From: CAVVWJ01 sp964475685
GTDB taxonomy: Bacteria > Gemmatimonadota > Gemmatimonadetes > Gemmatimonadales > GWC2-71-9
Length of the DNA: 64,000 bases
NCBI GenBank assembly: GCA_964475685.1
Contig: CAYYXP010000068.1
Span: forward strand, 1 to 64,000
Direction of reading: 5' to 3'
Shown here one piece after another: positions 54,392 through 64,000 of this stretch. The notes under the pieces were generated by a model. It was not told where the DNA came from. It saw nothing but the letters and a program-made list of their open reading frames with translations, and made no database searches. Numbering within the stretch: position 1 is the first letter of the stretch; each line of letters starts with the position of its first letter. The position numbers were made by a program, and so were the translations under genes.

Positions 54392-54481
54392 CCCGGACCC
54401 GCTATATTCCCCGCCGTTCGTGGGGCAGGCGTCCGGGGCGCCGGCCGCCGGGGCCCGGTTCCTCCGTTCCGCCGAGGCGTG

Positions 54482-55060
54482 ATGTCCATCAAGTCCGACC
54501 GCTGGATCAGACGGATGGCCCGCGAGCGCGGGATGATCGACCCGTTCGTCGAGCGACAGGTGCGCGAGGTGGACGCGCGGGGCCGTCGGGTCATCTCCTA
54601 CGGCGTGTCGAGCTACGGCTATGACATGCGGGTGGCGCCGGAGTTCAAGATCTTCACCAATGTGCTCAGCGCCGTGGTGGACCCGAAGGAGTTCGATTCG
54701 CGGTCCCTCGTCGAGTTCGAGGGGGACGTCTGTATCGTGCCGCCGAACAGCTTCGCTCTGGCCCGCAGTGTCGAGTATTTCCGCATTCCCCGCGAGGTGC
54801 TCACGATCTGCGTGGGGAAGAGCACCTACGCCCGCTGTGGAATCATCACCAACGTGACGCCCTTCGAACCGGAGTGGGAGGGCAACGTCACCCTCGAGAT
54901 CTCCAATACCACGCCGTTGCCGGCCAAGATCTACGCCAACGAAGGCATCTGCCAGGTGCTCTTCTTCGAAGCCGATGCCGACGACCTCTGCGAAGTCAGT
55001 TACGCGGACAAGGCCGGCAAATACCAGCGCCAGACCGGCGTGACCCTTCCGAAGCTCTAG
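54482..55060 (+). CDS. dcd: dCTP deaminase
   Basis: 192 residues, close to the E. coli enzyme (193). Deaminates dCTP to dUTP for thymidylate synthesis. Motifs: SYGVSSYGYDMRVAPEFKIF, ICVGKSTYARCGIITNVTPF (with the active-site serine and arginine), and FEPEWEGNVTLEISNTTPLP with the catalytic glutamate. ATG 54482 is preceded by GAGG; an in-frame extension to 54383 has no family match. Confidence 0.95.
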   Translation: MSIKSDRWIRRMARERGMIDPFVERQVREVDARGRRVISYGVSSYGYDMRVAPEFKIFTNVLSAVVDPKEFDSRSLVEFEGDVCIVPPNSFALARSVEYFRIPREVLTICVGKSTYARCGIITNVTPFEPEWEGNVTLEISNTTPLPAKIYANEGICQVLFFEADADDLCEVSYADKAGKYQRQTGVTLPKL

Positions 55061-55085
55061 GCCGCCGACCCCGACCGGATCCTCG

Positions 55086-57077
55086 ATGCGACACCCGGTA
55101 TTCCTGGCGGTGCTCATCGCCTCGCCGCTCCTCGCCCAGCAACCCGCTTCACCGGCCGCGCCATCCGTCGCCCTGCGCCCGCCCGTGGCCGACACCGGGG
55201 TCTTCAGCCCCCTGGCGCTCCCGCCGGCCACGGACACACGCAGCGCGACCGGGGCACCCGGGCCCCGCTACTGGCAGCAGCGGGCCGACTATGCCATCAA
55301 GGCGACGCTCGACACCGCGACGCAACGCCTGACCGGGTCCGAGGTGGTCCGCTACACGAACAATTCGCCGGACACACTTCGCTTCGTCTGGATGCAGGTT
55401 GACCAGAACCTCTTTCGGCCGGGGAGCATGGGTTCCCTGCTCTTCGCATCCGAGAACCGCTTCGGCCGCACCGGCCTCCAGGATGGGATCGAGATCCGGA
55501 GCATCGCCCAGGCCGCGGCCGCTCCATCGGCCAGGTCGGCCGGGAGGAAGGGGGCGTCCGCCGCCGCGGGCAAGCCCATCCCGCTCACCTCCCGGGTGGA
55601 CGACACCATGATGTACGTGGAGCTCGCCACGCCGCTGGCGCCGGGTGCGACCACGCTTCTCGACCTCACCTGGGACTTCCACATTCCGGAACATGGCGCG
55701 GACCGGATGGGGCGCGACGGCAGCCTCTACGAGATCGCCCAGTGGTACCCGCGGATGGCGGTCTACGACGACGTCCACGGGTGGAATACCGACCAGTACC
55801 TGGGCCAGGGCGAGTTCTACCTGGAGTACGGCGACATCGACTACGAGGTGACGCTCCCGGCCGGCTACATCGTGGCCGGCACCGGCACCCTCCAGAACCC
55901 CTCCGAGGTTCTCACCGCTGTCCAGCGGTCGAGGCTGGCCGCCGCGATCAAGTCCGACAGCACCGTCGCGATCGTCACCGCCGAGGAGCTGAGCTCCGGC
56001 GCGGCGCGCCCCCGACGCGACGGGACGCTCACCTGGCGCTTCCGCGCGGAGCGTGTGCGTGACGCCGTCTGGGCCGCGTCACCCGACTACCTGTGGGACG
56101 CCTCGGGCTGGGATGGTACCCTCGTCCAGGCCTATTACCGACCGTCCGCCGTCGAGACCTGGCGGGACGCGGCCCGGATGAGCCGATTCTCCATCCAGGA
56201 GTACAGCACCCGCTGGTTCCGGTATCCCTATCCGCAGATCTCCGCGGTCGAGGGCCCGATCTCGGGCATGGAGTATCCGATGGTGGCGATGGAAGCGAGG
56301 AGCAACGACGGGAACGGGCTTTACAGCGTCATCACCCATGAGATCGGGCACATGTGGTATCCCATGGTCGTCGGCTCGGACGAGCGCCGTTATGCCTGGA
56401 TGGACGAGGGGTTCGACACCTTCATCAACACCTTCTCCGAGGAAGGGTACTGGAACCGGGACGACACGCCGGAGCGGCGCAGGGAGTCGGGCTTCGTCAC
56501 GGGGCTCGACCAGTCGCCCGCCGCGCAACCGATCATGACGCCGGCCAACCGGTACCTGAGCAACAGCAATCTGGGCAGCCTGGCGTACGTGAAGCCGTCG
56601 CTCATGCTCCTCGCGCTCCGCAACAAGGTGCTCGGGCCCGAGGTGTTCGACCGATCGTTCCGGGAGTACACCCGGCGGTGGGCGTTCAAGCATCCCCAGC
56701 CCGCCGACTTCTTCCGGACGATCGAGCAGGTGTCGGGCCGCGACCTGTCGTGGTTCTGGCGGAGTTTCTTCCTCACGACCGCAGCGCTCGACCAATCCGT
56801 CGAGTCGGTGAGGGAAACGGCGGATGGCGCGGCGCTGGTTTCGCTGCGCAATCTGGGAACCGCCGTGATGCCGGTGGAGCTCCTGCTCACCGCGGACGAC
56901 GGAACCACGAATCTCGTGCGGCTTCCGGTGGAGATCTGGTACCGCGGCAATCGGTACATCTACCGGGTGCCACCCGGCAGGCACTTGGTCGCTGCACGGG
57001 TCAATCCCGATGGCGCCTTCCCTGACGTGAATCCCTCGAACGATGCCTGGCAGTCATCGACCGCCTCGACGCATTGA
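55086..57077 (+). CDS. Secreted M1-family metallopeptidase (first paralogue)
   Basis: 663 residues with a signal peptide (MRHPVFLAVLIASPLLAQ). The zinc site is HEIGH at 418-422 with the third ligand E441 in AWMDEGFDTF, the HEXXH-X18-E spacing of gluzincins. The substrate-N-terminus motif, GXMEN in classical aminopeptidases, reads SGMEYPM. The N-terminal beta domain begins after YWQQRADYAIKATLDTATQR. It lies 25 bases after dcd and 28 bases before a close paralogue. Likely degrades peptides outside the cytoplasm; specificity unknown. Confidence 0.9.
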   Translation: MRHPVFLAVLIASPLLAQQPASPAAPSVALRPPVADTGVFSPLALPPATDTRSATGAPGPRYWQQRADYAIKATLDTATQRLTGSEVVRYTNNSPDTLRFVWMQVDQNLFRPGSMGSLLFASENRFGRTGLQDGIEIRSIAQAAAAPSARSAGRKGASAAAGKPIPLTSRVDDTMMYVELATPLAPGATTLLDLTWDFHIPEHGADRMGRDGSLYEIAQWYPRMAVYDDVHGWNTDQYLGQGEFYLEYGDIDYEVTLPAGYIVAGTGTLQNPSEVLTAVQRSRLAAAIKSDSTVAIVTAEELSSGAARPRRDGTLTWRFRAERVRDAVWAASPDYLWDASGWDGTLVQAYYRPSAVETWRDAARMSRFSIQEYSTRWFRYPYPQISAVEGPISGMEYPMVAMEARSNDGNGLYSVITHEIGHMWYPMVVGSDERRYAWMDEGFDTFINTFSEEGYWNRDDTPERRRESGFVTGLDQSPAAQPIMTPANRYLSNSNLGSLAYVKPSLMLLALRNKVLGPEVFDRSFREYTRRWAFKHPQPADFFRTIEQVSGRDLSWFWRSFFLTTAALDQSVESVRETADGAALVSLRNLGTAVMPVELLLTADDGTTNLVRLPVEIWYRGNRYIYRVPPGRHLVAARVNPDGAFPDVNPSNDAWQSSTASTH

Positions 57078-57105
57078 GCCGCCCCACTCTCCCGTAGGAA
57101 TCACC

Positions 57106-59100
57106 ATGCGCGCACGTCTTGCACTGTTTCTCCTGGGTTCCCTGCCCGCCGGACTCCATGCCCAACAGCCGTCCGCCCCGCCCGGCGCGTCACTCAACTC
57201 CGAACCCGGAGATCCCTCCCCGTTCCGTCGCCTTCAGCTCGCACCGCCGAACGGGGTGCGAAGCGCGAACGGCGCTCCCGGCCCGGGCTACTGGCAGCAG
57301 CGGGCGGACTACGTCATCCGCGCGACGCTCGACACGGCGAACAGGAGGGTGCGTGGCGAGGAAACGATCACCTACACGAACAACTCGCCCGACACTCTCC
57401 GCTTCGTGTGGCTCCAGGTGGACCAGAACCTCTTTACCGACACCAGCCGCGGCGTCACCATGTTCGGTGCCGTCCCTGGCTCGGGCCCCACAGTTGCCGG
57501 TGCCAAGCCTGCCAGCAGCTCTGAGATGGGTGTCCGCATTCTCAGCGTCGCCCAGCCGGCGAGTGCGCCCAAGAAAGGCAAGTCCGCCGGCGAGGCGACC
57601 AGCCTCCGGTACATGGTGAACGGCACCGTCATGCGGGTGGACCTGCTCCAGCCGATGCCGCCCAAGGGGAAGCAGCAGCTCGAGCTCGCCTGGTCCTTTC
57701 CCCTCCCCTCCAGCCCCAACCGCATGGGGGTCGAGGATATAGACGGAAGCACGGTCTTCGAGGTGGCGCAGTGGTATCCCCGGCTGGCGGTGTACGACGA
57801 CGTGCGTGGCTGGAATACCGAGCAGTACTATGGCCGCGGCGAGTTCTACCTCGAGTACGGCAGCTTCGACGTGAGCCTCACGGTGCCAGCCGATATGCTC
57901 GTCGCCGCCACGGGTACGCTGCGAAACCCGGACGAGGTGCTGACCGCGGCCCAGCGTGCGCGGCTCGAGCGCGCGCGCACCAGCAACCAGACGGTTGTCA
58001 TTCGAGGCAAGGACGAGATTGGTGACCCCGCCTCGCGGCCCCCGACGACCTACCCCACCTTCACCTGGCGGTTCACTGCCGACAGCGTCCGCGATTTTGC
58101 CTGGGCGGCGGCACGGCACTTCATCTGGGACGCGGTCGGCGTGAACGGCGGGCGGACACTGGCGATGAGCTTCTATCCCCCGTCGGCCGAGCCGGCGTGG
58201 AAGGAGGCGAGCCAGTACGCCAAGTTCGCCATCGAGAACTACTCGCAGCAGTGGGTCCCCTACCCCTATCCCTACGCCATCAACGTGAACGGCATCGAAG
58301 GCGGGATGGAGTACCCCATGATCGTCTTCTGCCGCGAGCGGGTGGATCCGGTGGCGCTCTACAGCGTGACCGACCATGAGTTCGGCCACAACTGGTTTCC
58401 CATGCTCGTGGGGAGCAACGAGCGGCTGTATGGATGGATGGACGAAGGATTCAACAGTTTCATGAACCACTACAACTTCCCCAAGCGGTGGCCGGACAAG
58501 CCGCTGCCAGCTTCCCGGGGACTACAGGAGACTTACCTCAAGAACGCGCTATCGGGCCAGGAACAGCCGATCATGATCCCGGCCGACCGGAGCCTGACCA
58601 GCGAGAACTGGCGCCAGGCGCTGTACAACAAGCCGGCCGTCGGGCTGGTGCTGCTCCGCGAGCATATCACCTCGCCGGAGCGGTTCGACCCGGTCTTCCG
58701 CGAGTACATCCGGCGCTGGGCGTTCAAGCATCCCACGCCGGCGGATTTTTTCCGGACGATGGAGGACGGGCTCGGCGAGGACCTCAGCTGGTTCTGGCGG
58801 TCCTGGTTCCATACTACCGAGCAGCTCGACCAGGCGGTGGACTCCGTCACTCTCTCCGACTCCGCCGCGGTCGCGTCGCGGGTGTTTCTGCGGAACGCCG
58901 GGCAGATGCCGATGCCGGTCGAGCTCTCCCTCCTCATGGATGACGGGAGCACGCGGCGCCTTTCGCTTCCCGTGGAAATCTGGTTCCGGGGCAACCGCTT
59001 TACCGCGGCCATTCCGGGGCCCAGCAGGGTGAAATCGGTGACAATCGATCCGGACGGATGGTACCCGGATGTGAAGCGGGACAACAACAAGTGGCCGTGA
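57106..59100 (+). CDS. Secreted M1-family metallopeptidase (second paralogue)
   Basis: 664 residues, signal peptide MRARLALFLLGSLPAGLHAQ. Shares with the upstream gene YWQQRADYVIRATLDTANRR, TYTNNSPDTLRFVWLQVDQN and WYPRLAVYDDVRGWNTEQYY. Zinc ligands: HEFGH 424-428 and E447 in YGWMDEGFNSF; the exopeptidase motif reads GGMEYPM. ATG 57106 with GGAA upstream; an in-frame ATG at 57043 lies inside the first paralogue. The pair probably arose by tandem duplication. Ends 12 bases before the convergent LVIVD gene. Confidence 0.9.
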   Translation: MRARLALFLLGSLPAGLHAQQPSAPPGASLNSEPGDPSPFRRLQLAPPNGVRSANGAPGPGYWQQRADYVIRATLDTANRRVRGEETITYTNNSPDTLRFVWLQVDQNLFTDTSRGVTMFGAVPGSGPTVAGAKPASSSEMGVRILSVAQPASAPKKGKSAGEATSLRYMVNGTVMRVDLLQPMPPKGKQQLELAWSFPLPSSPNRMGVEDIDGSTVFEVAQWYPRLAVYDDVRGWNTEQYYGRGEFYLEYGSFDVSLTVPADMLVAATGTLRNPDEVLTAAQRARLERARTSNQTVVIRGKDEIGDPASRPPTTYPTFTWRFTADSVRDFAWAAARHFIWDAVGVNGGRTLAMSFYPPSAEPAWKEASQYAKFAIENYSQQWVPYPYPYAINVNGIEGGMEYPMIVFCRERVDPVALYSVTDHEFGHNWFPMLVGSNERLYGWMDEGFNSFMNHYNFPKRWPDKPLPASRGLQETYLKNALSGQEQPIMIPADRSLTSENWRQALYNKPAVGLVLLREHITSPERFDPVFREYIRRWAFKHPTPADFFRTMEDGLGEDLSWFWRSWFHTTEQLDQAVDSVTLSDSAAVASRVFLRNAGQMPMPVELSLLMDDGSTRRLSLPVEIWFRGNRFTAAIPGPSRVKSVTIDPDGWYPDVKRDNNKWP

Positions 59101-59112
59101 AGGATTCCCCGT

Positions 59113-60270
59113 TCACGGCACCTTCAGTTGCCACAGGCCGCTCAGCATGTCGATCGCGTAGAGTGATCCGCCGGCCAGCTGGACACCCCATACGTAGGTG
59201 TTGCCGATCCCGCCCGGAGTGATCCGGGCAATGAGCCGGCCGGACAGATCACCGGAGAGGGTGCCGGAGACGTCGAGGGCCACGACCCCTCCGTTGTAGT
59301 AGGCTGCGTAGAGGATCTGTCGTTCCTCGTCCATCCAGAAGTTGTGGGTGCCGGCCCCGTCGAGGTGGAAGAAGGCGACCTCCGTGGGGTTCGCCAGATC
59401 GGAGATGTCCACGACGTGGATGTCCCCGCTCGACACGGAGCCGACGGCGCCCGGTCCCTCCTGCCCGATGAACAGATAGCGGTTCTCCCCGGCCACCGGA
59501 TTGTGGAACCACCAGCCATTGTGAACCGCTGCTCCCGCCTTGAGCCCGCCCGTGCTGGTGAGCAGGCGGCCTACCTCGACAGGGGCGCCGGGGAGGCCGG
59601 AGCTGATCCCGTTCCCCACGTCGTAGATGATCACGCCGGTGTTCCAGGCGAACACGAATGCCAGGCCATCGCGCACGTAGGTGTCGTGGATCCCGTAGGC
59701 GGGAGGAATCGGCACCGAGGTCCGGAGCACGATCGCCGCGGGGTCGGTGATGTCGTAGATGAGCAATGCCGGCTCCTCGGGATTCTTCGCGGCGAAGACG
59801 TAGCGGCGGCCCGCGATCTCGGCGATCGTCGCGGTGTGGATTCCGGTCGCCACCTGCGCGCTGTCGAGAAGCACGGGCAGGCGGGGGTTCGTGAGGTCGT
59901 AGACGAAGAGCCCGGCGTTGGGTCCCCGTTCGGCGCCGAACACCAGCACCTTGCCGTCGTCGCTCACCTGGACGTCGCTCACGGTCTCTATACCCGGCAC
60001 AGTGAGGGAATCGAGCAGCGAGGGAGCGCCGCCGGCACCCCGGAACCAGATGTTCACGACATTGCCGGGGTTTCCGTTTCGGGGGGTCCCACCCCAGGTG
60101 CCGGTGTAGACGTAGGAGCCGTGCACCCAGAGGTCTGAGCTGTAGCGATCCGGGAGGTTGTTCCCTCCCGCCAGTATCTCGAACTCGCCATCCGGGATGG
60201 GATGTGGGCCCGCGCCGTCGCCTCCGCCACAGGCCACGGCGCCGGCGAGGATCCAGAGGGACCGCCTCAC
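59113..60270 (-). CDS. LVIVD-repeat extracytoplasmic protein
   Basis: 385 residues. N-terminal hydrophobic segment ending in AGAVACGGGDG suggests a lipoprotein, though the lipobox is imperfect. The body contains repeated beta-propeller-like blocks: GLFVYDLTNPRLPVLLDSAQ, ALLIYDITDPAAIVLRTSVP, GVIIYDVGNGISSG and DIHVVDISDLANPTEVAFFH, each with the Y/V-D-x-[ST]-[DN]-P core of LVIVD repeats, probably a blade each. Function unknown, often cell-surface. GTG start in a GTGA overlap with the porin-like gene. Confidence 0.85.
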   Translation of the reverse strand: MRRSLWILAGAVACGGGDGAGPHPIPDGEFEILAGGNNLPDRYSSDLWVHGSYVYTGTWGGTPRNGNPGNVVNIWFRGAGGAPSLLDSLTVPGIETVSDVQVSDDGKVLVFGAERGPNAGLFVYDLTNPRLPVLLDSAQVATGIHTATIAEIAGRRYVFAAKNPEEPALLIYDITDPAAIVLRTSVPIPPAYGIHDTYVRDGLAFVFAWNTGVIIYDVGNGISSGLPGAPVEVGRLLTSTGGLKAGAAVHNGWWFHNPVAGENRYLFIGQEGPGAVGSVSSGDIHVVDISDLANPTEVAFFHLDGAGTHNFWMDEERQILYAAYYNGGVVALDVSGTLSGDLSGRLIARITPGGIGNTYVWGVQLAGGSLYAIDMLSGLWQLKVP

Positions 60271-61505
60271 TTTGGCCCTCCCCCGTGGTCGTGTCCCGCC
60301 AGCGCGCCGTCCTCCATCGCTCCATACCTCCCCATTCTGTGCACTCCCATTCCTGCCCCGATCCGGACGCCCACGGCCACCAACCAGAAGTGATCCGCGC
60401 CGTAGAGGATTTCGGGGTCGAACACGCCACCTCCGACCTTCGCGATGCTTCCGGCGGAAATCTCCACCAGGGGACGAAGCCGTACTCGCCCACCCTGGAG
60501 GGCGTCGATCTCATACCCCATCGTGTGGGTGGTCCACCGTGTTCTGCCGAGAATCGAGTTGTCCAGGTGGGGTCGCCGCGTTCGGAACCGGCCGACCCGC
60601 TCTTCCTCGGGCCGCCCGGTCCGCTCGAAGCGGTACTGGAGACGATGACGGCCCGTGCTCCATGCACCCTCGGCGAGGAGGGACTCGAACACGTGGAACC
60701 CATCCGCCTCCGAGGTGCGCGCCCACTCGACGAGACCGTAGATCGGGTGATCTCCCACAAGTCGAGACCAGCGGGCGGAGAGGCTCCACTTGCCCTGATT
60801 GGTGCCCGCGCCCGGCCGGTGTTCGGGGGAATGAACGTGGGCATGGGAGACCTGAAACTCCAACCCGGTTACAGGGGTGACGCCGCCGCGCACCGACCAG
60901 GAATCCCCGAATCGGCTGAGGTTGGGCCATTGCCCCGGGTATTCCGGCTCGTCTCCGTTGAAGAGGCCGACTTCGGCGGAGACGAGTCGGGTCCTGAAGG
61001 CGGCTATGGCGACGGCTCGCTCCAGCACCTGGGAGAGGTGGTGATTGACGGGGTATCGGAGAAACGGCCGGGACATCGGGTCATCGGTGCCGAAGGGGGC
61101 GAAGCCCTTGCCGAGACCCACGGAGAGGCGGGAAGCCCCATCGCTGCCGCCGAGGAGATGGTCCGCCGAAAGGAAGAGCTCGTGAAGGTAGGTGTGGGGG
61201 TGCCGCCGATCCACGAATCCTTCGCCCCAGTTCCCCAATGCCAGCTCGCCCTCGGGGATCGTCGCTCCCTCGAGGTCGAGCATTCCCACCAGTCGGAGGT
61301 GTCGCCCCGCACCGGCGTGGACAGCGAGCGTCGGCTGGACGACCCGGACCTCGCCCAGCGCCCCGCCGCCGGGAACGACGTCCGACCGCTCGAACGCCAG
61401 GACGGCGTTGATCCCCACCCGGGCCCAGGGCGGCGCCTGTGCCTGCATGCGGTGAGGCACCAGCGCCGCCACTCCCGCCGCCAGGGCGAGGCGGAACGGG
61501 CTCAG
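60267..61505 (-). CDS. Porin-like outer-membrane beta-barrel protein
   Basis: 412 residues from a CTG start. A signal peptide (LALAAGVAALVPHRMQAQA) is followed by sequence with alternating hydrophobic/aromatic strands and short turns: LRLVGMLDLEGATIPEGEL, WSVRGGVTPVTGLEFQVSHA, KWSLSARWSRLV, HRLQYRFERTG and HFWLVAVGVRIGAGMGVHRM. That pattern is typical of a barrel, but no family is recognised. It ends HDHGGG, a histidine-rich tail. No ATG/GTG/TTG fits between the sdhB stop and the signal peptide; CTG 61505 makes a CTGA overlap with sdhB. A GTG within the hydrophobic core would destroy the signal. Confidence 0.7.
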   Translation of the reverse strand: MSPFRLALAAGVAALVPHRMQAQAPPWARVGINAVLAFERSDVVPGGGALGEVRVVQPTLAVHAGAGRHLRLVGMLDLEGATIPEGELALGNWGEGFVDRRHPHTYLHELFLSADHLLGGSDGASRLSVGLGKGFAPFGTDDPMSRPFLRYPVNHHLSQVLERAVAIAAFRTRLVSAEVGLFNGDEPEYPGQWPNLSRFGDSWSVRGGVTPVTGLEFQVSHAHVHSPEHRPGAGTNQGKWSLSARWSRLVGDHPIYGLVEWARTSEADGFHVFESLLAEGAWSTGRHRLQYRFERTGRPEEERVGRFRTRRPHLDNSILGRTRWTTHTMGYEIDALQGGRVRLRPLVEISAGSIAKVGGGVFDPEILYGADHFWLVAVGVRIGAGMGVHRMGRYGAMEDGALAGHDHGGGPK

Positions 61506-62272
61506 TCCGACTCGGCCGCCACCGCGCGCTCCGGGGCCAGGCTCGCCCGGAGGAAGTCGCGGTTCATCAGTGTGATGGTGTCGATGCTGATCTGTTTGGG
61601 GCAGGCGTCCTGGCATTCTCCGAAGAGCGTGCAGGCCCCGAATCCCTCAATGTCCATCCGGGCCACCATGCGCCGCGCGCGCTGAAACCGCTCCGGTTGC
61701 CCCTGCGGGAGCAGGCCCAGGTGGGTGATCTTGGCGGCGGTGAACAGCGAGGCCGAGCCGTTCGGGCACGCCGCGACGCATGCGCCGCACCCGATGCACT
61801 GGGCGGCGTCCATGGCGGTGTCGACGAGGTCCTTCCCGATGAGCAGCGCGTTGCCGTCGGGCGCGCCGCCGGTGGGAGCGCTGATGAATCCGCCGGCGGC
61901 GATGATCCGGTCCAGCGCGCCGCGGTCCACCACCAGGTCGCGCACCACAGGCAGGGCCCTCGCGCGCCAGGGCTCGACGTAGATCTCGTCACCGTCGTCG
62001 AAGCTGCGCATGTGCAGCTGGCAGGTTGCGGTACCGGGGTTGGGCCCGTGGGCCACGCCGTTGATCATGAGGCTGCAGGAGCCGCAAATCCCCTCACGGC
62101 AATCGTGGTCGAACGCGATCGGCACCTCTTGCGCTTCCGTGAGCCGCTCGTTGACCACGTCGAGCATCTCGAGGAACGACATGTCGGGGCTGATGTCGTG
62201 GGCGGCGTAGCGCACCATACGGCCCGGCGCGCCGGGCCCCGCCTGCCGCCACACGTGAAGCACGACGTTCAT
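61502..62272 (-). CDS. sdhB: Succinate dehydrogenase / fumarate reductase iron-sulfur subunit
   Basis: 256 residues. Three clusters: [2Fe-2S] ligands in DHDCREGICGSCSLMINGVA plus a cysteine in GTATCQLHMR; [4Fe-4S]/[3Fe-4S] ligands in CIGCGACVAACPNG and CTLFGECQDACPKQI. The order and the extended spacing resemble the group with a diheme cytochrome b (Bacteroidetes/Wolinella-like), which is inference. ATG with GAGGAAC upstream, 25 bases after sdhA. Links the flavoprotein to the quinone site; the membrane subunit should lie beyond the window edge. Confidence 0.93.
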   Translation of the reverse strand: MNVVLHVWRQAGPGAPGRMVRYAAHDISPDMSFLEMLDVVNERLTEAQEVPIAFDHDCREGICGSCSLMINGVAHGPNPGTATCQLHMRSFDDGDEIYVEPWRARALPVVRDLVVDRGALDRIIAAGGFISAPTGGAPDGNALLIGKDLVDTAMDAAQCIGCGACVAACPNGSASLFTAAKITHLGLLPQGQPERFQRARRMVARMDIEGFGACTLFGECQDACPKQISIDTITLMNRDFLRASLAPERAVAAESD

Positions 62273-62297
62273 GAGAGTTCCTCGGGCGCCGGACAGT

Positions 62298-64000
<1,703 letters not shown>

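Overview
The window is a very gene-dense stretch of a high-GC diderm (Gram-negative-type) bacterial chromosome. It carries Kdo synthesis, Lpt lipopolysaccharide export, a 14-gene complex I locus, the futalosine (Mqn) route to menaquinone, and succinate dehydrogenase/fumarate reductase subunits. This set, together with tandem secreted M1 peptidases and pervasive start/stop overlaps, would fit Gemmatimonadota or a similar diderm phylum. That placement is inference, because no rRNA or other phylogenetic marker was compared. There is no sign of plasmid, phage, insertion sequence or CRISPR. No gene-free gap exceeds 300 bases; the largest is 190 bases (1133-1322).

Layout. (1) 2-1132, plus strand: the 3' end of apt, tRNA-Arg(CCU) and a TPR membrane protein. 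(2) 17549 down to 1323, minus strand: one continuous run of 15 genes, almost all overlapping: kdsB, pyrG, kdsA, kdsC, kdsD, lptC, an lptA-like gene, lptB, rpoN, three glycosyltransferases, a flippase-like membrane protein, a YfhO-type membrane protein and dapF. The kdsD-kdsC-lptC-lptA-lptB-rpoN neighbourhood matches the proteobacterial arrangement; glycan-assembly genes are appended. A good promoter sits directly against the kdsB ATG and suggests a leaderless transcript. (3) 17669-18974, minus: a trpG/pabA amidotransferase and an unknown membrane-anchored protein. (4) 19112-21573, plus: a two-gene ABC exporter. (5) 36509 down to 21592, minus: arcC-sucC-sucD-ndk, then yceD-rpmF-plsX-fabH-fabD-fabG-acpP-fabF, then mqnE-mqnA-mqnC-ispF, a DedA-TerB fusion and xerD. 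(6) 40366 down to 36550, minus: a phosphohexomutase and a UPF0182 membrane protein. (7) 54323 down to 40401, minus: nuoA to nuoN complete. (8) 54482-59100, plus: dcd and two paralogous M1 peptidases. (9) 64000 down to 59113, minus: sdhA (truncated by the window), sdhB, a porin-like barrel and an LVIVD-repeat protein.

How they fit together. Complex I and the SdhAB dehydrogenase would feed electrons to menaquinone; three of its synthesis enzymes (MqnE, MqnA, MqnC) are encoded here. SucCD and ArcC form ATP by substrate-level phosphorylation. The fab cluster makes acyl-ACP for phospholipid and lipid A. The Kds and Lpt proteins make and export LPS, and the glycosyltransferase/flippase-like genes probably build a surface glycan.

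Points of most interest: a near-perfect palindrome inserted in frame in rpoN; an LptB with an unassigned N-terminal domain of about 135 residues; a DedA-TerB fusion that apparently starts at CTG; a recurrent TTGNNN-17-TANNTT promoter placed at or next to start codons; and 24 four-base NTGA gene overlaps, two of them CTGA.
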